DNA of 41,268 bases. It comes from Hyphomicrobiales bacterium (lineage in GTDB: Bacteria > Pseudomonadota > Alphaproteobacteria > Rhizobiales > Beijerinckiaceae). Shown piece after piece: positions 36,615 through 41,268 of the stretch; position 1 is the stretch's first letter, and each line of letters starts with the position of its first letter. Location: NCBI GenBank assembly GCA_947455645.1, contig CANGPA010000012.1, positions 1 to 41,268 on the forward strand. Reading direction: 5' to 3'. The notes under the pieces are model-generated. The model saw nothing but the letters and a program-made list of their open reading frames with translations. It was not told where the DNA came from and did no database searches. Made by a program: the position numbers and the translations under genes.

Positions 36615-37484
36615 ATGAGCGCTGTTTCCGATTTGCTTTCGATCCTCGATCTCGAACGTCTCGAGGATAATTTGTTCCGTGGCCATAATCCGGAAGCGGG
36701 TTGGCAGCGGGTTTTTGGTGGACAGGTGATTGGGCAAGCCCTCGTTGCCGCCTGTCGCACCGTCGAGGCGCGCGCACCCCATTCCCTTCACGGCTATTTT
36801 CTGCTGCCCGGTGACCCGAAAACGCCTATCATTTACGACGTCGAGCGCATTCGCGACGGTCGTAGTTTCACAACGCGCCGGGTCAAAGCGATCCAGCACG
36901 GACAACCCATCTTTACGCTGTCCGCTTCCTTTCATCTCGATGAGCCTGGTTTCAGCCATGAAATCCCCATGCCGGATGTTCCGGATCCGGATTCACTGCC
37001 GAGCGAACAGGATATTCGGGAACGCGTGATGCCGCTAATGCCCGATCCGGTGCGCAAATATTTCGAGCGCGAACGGCCGATTGAGCTAAGGCCCGTCGAA
37101 TTCAAACGCTATATGTCGCGGGAAGGTTTGCCGCCGCGCTTTCATGTCTGGATTCGCGCCACAGGTGCTCTGCCGGATGATCCGGCGATCCATCAATGTG
37201 TGCTTGCTTACGCGTCCGACATGACGCTCCTCGATTCAACACTCGTGGCCCATGGCCGCACGGTCTTCGAGCGGGAAATTCAAGCGGCAAGCCTTGATCA
37301 TGCGCTTTGGTTTCACCGCCCCTTTCGGGCGGATGAATGGCTTCTTTACGCGCAGGACAGCCCCTTCACCGGAGGTGCCCGAGGCTTTGCACGGGGTGCC
37401 ATTTTCAAACGCGATGGCACCCTCATCGCCTCGGTGGCGCAAGAGGGCTTAATCCGCTTTCGGCCGGATCTGGCCAAATCCTGA
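36615..37484 (+). CDS. tesB: Acyl-CoA thioesterase II
   Basis: The 289-residue protein is a double-hotdog thioesterase that hydrolyses medium- and long-chain acyl-CoA. Motifs include NLFRGHNPEAGWQRVFGGQVIGQAL and, in the second hotdog, LAYASDMTLLDSTL with the catalytic aspartate. The ATG at 36615 has AGGA upstream; the open frame starts 90 codons earlier, inside ubiH antisense, and is not coding. A small hairpin TGCCTA...TAGGCA follows the stop without a T-run. Confidence 0.95.
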   Translation: MSAVSDLLSILDLERLEDNLFRGHNPEAGWQRVFGGQVIGQALVAACRTVEARAPHSLHGYFLLPGDPKTPIIYDVERIRDGRSFTTRRVKAIQHGQPIFTLSASFHLDEPGFSHEIPMPDVPDPDSLPSEQDIRERVMPLMPDPVRKYFERERPIELRPVEFKRYMSREGLPPRFHVWIRATGALPDDPAIHQCVLAYASDMTLLDSTLVAHGRTVFEREIQAASLDHALWFHRPFRADEWLLYAQDSPFTGGARGFARGAIFKRDGTLIASVAQEGLIRFRPDLAKS

Positions 37485-37500
37485 ACTGCCTATTATTTAG

Positions 37501-37995
<495 letters not shown>

Positions 37996-38020
37996 TTTTT
38001 GAGCTGCAGGAGATAAACCA

Positions 38021-39490
38021 ATGACGCTTTCCCGTTTTACAAAATCGGCGCTTGGAGGGCTTGCCCTTACTGCGCTCGCGGCTGGTGCCGCCTATGCCGG
38101 CGATGCGCCGGTTGCCAATAAAGGCGATACGGCTTGGATGCTCATTTCCACCGCCCTCGTTCTAATGATGTCGATCCCTGGTCTCGCACTGTTCTATGGT
38201 GGCCTTGTCCGCTCGAAGAACATGCTCTCGGTGATGGCGCAGGTCTTCGCGATTGTGGCGCTCGTGGGCGTCATTTGGGTCGTCTATGGTTACTCGCTCG
38301 CCTTCACAAATGGCGGCGGGCTTAATGCCTATGTCGGCGGCTTGTCGAAAGCCTTTCTCGCCGGTGTGACACCGGACTCCACGGCGGCAACCTTCTCGAA
38401 TGGCGTTGTCATTCCTGAACTCGTCTACATGGTCTTCCAAATGACCTTCGCGATGATCACGCCCGCCCTCATCATCGGCGCGATTGCGGAACGCGTTCGG
38501 TTCTCCGCTCTGATCGTGTTCGTTGTCTTGTGGGTGACGGTGATTTATTTCCCGATCGCGCATATGGTTTGGTATTGGGCCGGTCCGGATGCCTTGGGTG
38601 ATGCGGCAAAGGCCTTGGCGGCAGCGGCTGATGATGCGGCCAAAGCAACAGCACAAGCCAATCTTGATGCGGTTTCTGCTGATGCAGGTCTGATGTTCCA
38701 ATGGGGCGCGCTCGACTTTGCAGGCGGCACCGTCGTTCACATCAATGCCGGTATTGCAGGCCTTGTTGGTGCTCTCATCATTGGCAAGCGTACGGGCTAT
38801 GGCAAAGAACTCATGGCACCGCATTCGTTGACGATGACCATGATCGGCGCCGCGCTTTTGTGGGTCGGTTGGTTCGGCTTTAACGCTGGCTCCAATCTCG
38901 AAGCCAATGGCGTCACGGCACTGGCTTTCGTCAACACGATGGTGGCAACCGCTGCAGCCTCGCTCTCCTGGCTCTTTGTTGAGTGGATTGCCAAGGGCAA
39001 GCCTTCTCTGCTCGGTCTTGTGTCGGGTGCGGTTGCCGGTCTCGTCGCCATCACGCCAGCGTCTGGCTATGCGGGCCCGATGGGTTCGGTTGTGCTCGGC
39101 CTTCTTGCCGGTGGTGTCTGCTTCTTCTTCTGCTCAACAGTGAAGAATGCATTCGGCTATGACGACTCGCTCGATGTGTTCGGCGTTCACTGCGTTGGTG
39201 GCATTATCGGCGCCATCGGCACGGGCGTCTTGGTCAGCAAGGGCCTCGGCGGAATGGGTCTCGTTGACTATGTGTCAAATCCGGGCTCAGCCGTTGAAGG
39301 TGCCTACTCGATGAGCGCGCAAGTCTGGACGCAAGCGAAAGCGGTTCTGCTCACTTTGGTGTGGTCGGGTGTTGGTTCAGCAATTCTTTACAAGCTTGTT
39401 GATATCGTCATCGGACTGCGTGTTCCCGTCGAACAGGAACGCGAAGGTCTCGACATCGCGAGCCATGGCGAACGCGCCTATAATTACTGA
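38021..39490 (+). CDS. amtB: Ammonium transporter AmtB
   Basis: The 489-residue protein has a signal peptide (about 1-26, ending AAYA) and eleven predicted membrane helices. The twin histidines that line the ammonium pore are in GGTVVHINAGIAGLVG and FGVHCVGGIIGAIG. An Ala-rich loop near residues 195-220 (ALAAAADDAAKATAQ) is longer than in E. coli AmtB. GCAGGAGA is the ribosome site. Two terminators follow. Confidence 0.97.
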   Translation: MTLSRFTKSALGGLALTALAAGAAYAGDAPVANKGDTAWMLISTALVLMMSIPGLALFYGGLVRSKNMLSVMAQVFAIVALVGVIWVVYGYSLAFTNGGGLNAYVGGLSKAFLAGVTPDSTAATFSNGVVIPELVYMVFQMTFAMITPALIIGAIAERVRFSALIVFVVLWVTVIYFPIAHMVWYWAGPDALGDAAKALAAAADDAAKATAQANLDAVSADAGLMFQWGALDFAGGTVVHINAGIAGLVGALIIGKRTGYGKELMAPHSLTMTMIGAALLWVGWFGFNAGSNLEANGVTALAFVNTMVATAAASLSWLFVEWIAKGKPSLLGLVSGAVAGLVAITPASGYAGPMGSVVLGLLAGGVCFFFCSTVKNAFGYDDSLDVFGVHCVGGIIGAIGTGVLVSKGLGGMGLVDYVSNPGSAVEGAYSMSAQVWTQAKAVLLTLVWSGVGSAILYKLVDIVIGLRVPVEQEREGLDIASHGERAYNY

Positions 39491-39498
39491 TCTAGAAT

Positions 39499-39527
39499 CC
39501 GGGGCGGTATGCCGCCCCGGCCCTTCT
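39499..39527 (+). terminator. First terminator after amtB
   Basis: CCGGGGCGG-TATG-CCGCCCCGG is a perfect 9-bp stem with a 4-base loop, eight bases after the amtB stop, followed by CCCTTCTTTG. The tail is only partly T-rich, so it may be leaky. Confidence 0.75.
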
Positions 39528-39581
39528 TTGAGTTAAGTCAGTTTTCTTCGCGTTTCTTCAAATTCCTCCCAAGACTCGAGC

Positions 39582-39612
39582 AGGCGGCCTTATGGCCGCC
39601 TTCTTTTTTGCG
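39582..39612 (+). terminator. Second terminator before ftsK
   Basis: AGGCGGCC-TTAT-GGCCGCCT is an 8-bp perfect stem directly followed by TCTTTTTTG, a strong terminator. It lies 62 bases past the first hairpin and about 80 bases before the ftsK start. The rest of the 39491-39692 gap shows no gene. Confidence 0.88.
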
Positions 39613-39692
39613 AAAATAGCGCAAGGTTAATCACGCATTAACCCCAAGACCTCTATTCAAATGAAGTCCCCTTGTACCCTGACGGTTTGTCA

Positions 39693-41201
39693 ATGCGTCT
39701 TTCCCGTTCCCGTCATCCTGAAATAGCCGATTTGCTCGGTCACGTTCGGCTGTTCCTTGGCCGGCGCGTATCCGAAATGACGGGAATCATCATTCTCGTT
39801 GCCGTTATCTCTGTTCTGATCGCGCTGGTGACATGGTCCGCACAAGATCCAAGCATCAACCAGGCGGTTAATCGTCCGGTCAGCAATTTCATGGGTCGGC
39901 CCGGTGCAATTCTGTCGGACATTCTGATGCAATTGTTCGGGCTTGCGTCTTTGGCCTTTGTCGCGCCCGGCGGTTTTCTCGGTTTGAAACTTTTGTCGGC
40001 ACGCCCAGTTGGCGCAATGCGCTGGCGTATCGGCCTATGGATTTTGGGTGCGCTGTCGGTTGCGGGAATTTTGAGTGCCTTGCCCATTATGGGCGCATGG
40101 CCTTTGCCGATTGGTTTGGGCGGTGTCGTGGGCGATACAATGCTGGTTCTGATTGCATCGATTCCACCTTTTTATGGCATGACGGCAAAACCGATTGCGC
40201 TGTTGCTCTTTGGCAGTTTTGCGTTGGTTGGGTTGGCCGCTGGCGCGGGTGTGAGTTTGCGGCGTCCTGAACCAGGACATTTCGATCGCTATGACGATGA
40301 CGCGATTGATGATGTCTATGATGACCATGATGACATCACCGAGACAGCAAAATCCAAAAATCCATTCATGCGCGTTTTGGGATGGGGCATCTTTCCATTC
40401 ACCTTTGCGATTCGCGCGCTGAGAAACTGGGTTCAACGCCGTATCACACCCGATGATCCCTTCGCCGCGCGACAAACACAAAGAAGCAATCGTCGTGAGC
40501 CGGGCCTTGATTACGATATGCCGGCTGAGGACGAGGTGGCCGTTGAGGATGATGTTGAGCCGCGCGTCGTACCGCGCAAAAAACGCGCGCCAGCAAAGCC
40601 TATCAAAGCCGCAAACGCCAATGGCCAGCTTGATCTTTACACGCTGCCCTCACCCACGCTTTTGGCTGAAGCGAAAAAGGCCATTGGCCCCGTGATGTCG
40701 AGTGAAGCGCTCGAGGAAAACGCGCGTCAGCTTGAAGGCGTGCTTGATGATTTCGGCGTGCGTGGTGAAATCGGCAATGTGCGCCCGGGGCCTGTTGTCA
40801 CGCTTTACGAACTCGAGCCCGCACCCGGTATCAAATCATCCCGTGTGATTGGTCTTGCAGATGATATTGCACGCTCGATGAGCGCCGTTTCTGCGCGTGT
40901 TGCCGTGGTGCCCGGACGTAATGCGATTGGCATCGAATTGCCCAATCAAAAACGCGAAACAGTTTATCTGCGTGAACTGATCAACAATGCCGACTTTGTT
41001 GGCAGCCAGATGAAACTCGCTTTGGCGCTCGGCAAAACAATCGGTGGCGAACCTGTCATTGTTGATCTCGCACGCATGCCGCATTTGCTTGTGGCGGGCA
41101 CGACCGGTTCAGGAAAATCGGTTGCCATCAACACAATGATTTTGTCGCTTCTTTATCGGTTGAAGCCTGTAGAATGCCGCCTGATCATGTTTGATCCGTA
41201 A
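39693..41201 (+). CDS. ftsK: DNA translocase FtsK, interrupted by an in-frame stop
   Basis: FtsK anchors at the division septum and pumps DNA to align dif sites for XerC/XerD. The N-terminal part has four to five membrane helices (about residues 30-205), followed by an acidic linker (RYDDDAIDDVYDDHDDITE), and the motor domain with ELEPAPGIKSSRVIGLADDIARSMS and Walker A GTTGSGKS (residues 469-476). The frame stops at TAA 41199-41201, right after LIMFDP, where the conserved motif continues with lysine and MLELS. This cuts the protein to 502 residues and removes the rest of the motor. The ATG 39693 is preferred over TTG 39672. The Walker A is intact but Walker B is downstream of the stop. Confidence 0.93.
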   Translation: MRLSRSRHPEIADLLGHVRLFLGRRVSEMTGIIILVAVISVLIALVTWSAQDPSINQAVNRPVSNFMGRPGAILSDILMQLFGLASLAFVAPGGFLGLKLLSARPVGAMRWRIGLWILGALSVAGILSALPIMGAWPLPIGLGGVVGDTMLVLIASIPPFYGMTAKPIALLLFGSFALVGLAAGAGVSLRRPEPGHFDRYDDDAIDDVYDDHDDITETAKSKNPFMRVLGWGIFPFTFAIRALRNWVQRRITPDDPFAARQTQRSNRREPGLDYDMPAEDEVAVEDDVEPRVVPRKKRAPAKPIKAANANGQLDLYTLPSPTLLAEAKKAIGPVMSSEALEENARQLEGVLDDFGVRGEIGNVRPGPVVTLYELEPAPGIKSSRVIGLADDIARSMSAVSARVAVVPGRNAIGIELPNQKRETVYLRELINNADFVGSQMKLALALGKTIGGEPVIVDLARMPHLLVAGTTGSGKSVAINTMILSLLYRLKPVECRLIMFDP

Positions 41202-41268
41202 ATGCTTGAACTCTCCGTCTATGACGGCATTCCGCACCTGCTCACACCGGTTGTGACGGATCCGCGCA
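41202..41268 (+). pseudogene. ftsK: Continuation of the ftsK reading frame after the stop (cut by the window end)
   Basis: Directly after the TAA, in the same frame, the sequence reads MLELSVYDGIPHLLTPVVTD, the normal continuation of the FtsK motor domain, with no further stop before the window end. It begins with an ATG that abuts the stop (TAAATG). A change of AAA to TAA alone accounts for the break. Confidence 0.85.

Noticed and set aside
38162-38824. 220-codon minus-strand open frame rich in His, Arg and Asp
   Set aside because: Antisense to amtB; its composition is that of the reverse complement of membrane-helix codons.

Overview
The window reads as ordinary chromosomal core DNA of an alphaproteobacterium, most likely of the order Hyphomicrobiales (Rhizobiales). 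The evidence is the gene content and order: split transhydrogenase genes pntAA-pntAB-pntB behind a tiny aa3-type cytochrome oxidase subunit IV gene, a CarD-type regulator near a 7Fe ferredoxin, metX-metW, xerD divergent from aroK/aroB with a CNNM/CorC gene, two DUF2125 proteins, and tesB-glnK-amtB-ftsK. I see no phage, transposon, CRISPR array or plasmid gene. The genus cannot be named from the sequence alone.

Layout. 1-2.3 kb: 3' part of aconitase, a shared terminator and a RidA-family gene. 2.4-6.0 kb: the Tol envelope machine tolQ-tolR-tolA-tolB (minus strand), without pal or cpoB. 6.2-11.2 kb: minus-strand series ymdB, yebC, ruvC, a PaiB-like FMN-binding gene, ruvA, ruvB, ybgC. 11.4-14.6 kb: plus-strand oxidase subunit IV and transhydrogenase. 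14.7-18.6 kb: a TPR lipoprotein, rpsU, purK, purE and two small DUF465 proteins. 18.6-21.6 kb: tRNA-Arg(CCU), an M48 metalloprotease lipoprotein, carD and fdxA. 21.7-27.5 kb: a stand-alone MotA/MotB-type pair, a CNNM/CorC transporter, a fused shikimate kinase/3-dehydroquinate synthase and xerD. 27.5-32.5 kb: metX-metW, then chorismate mutase-hisC-tyrC. 32.5-36.5 kb: two DUF2125 genes around chaC, and a UbiH-like monooxygenase. 36.6-41.3 kb: tesB, glnK-amtB behind a sigma-54 promoter candidate, and ftsK.

How the genes work together. AroK-AroB feeds the shikimate pathway, and the chorismate mutase, HisC and TyrC cluster takes chorismate on to tyrosine and phenylalanine. MetX-MetW serve methionine synthesis. 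PurE-PurK act at one purine step. RuvA, RuvB and RuvC process Holliday junctions, and XerD and FtsK act together at dif. GlnK gates AmtB according to nitrogen status.

Most unusual points. (1) ftsK has an in-frame TAA exactly where the conserved lysine of the DPKMLELS motif is expected, and the frame reads on without further damage to the window end. (2) AroK and AroB are one 586-residue chain. (3) Short tandem duplications with periods of about 13 to 36 bp, each of different sequence, sit in many of the gaps and leaders, the best being five 9-bp cores at 17-bp spacing upstream of the TPR lipoprotein. (4) A PaiB-like flavin-binding gene is translationally coupled inside the ruv operon. I did not find a clearly new multi-gene system.
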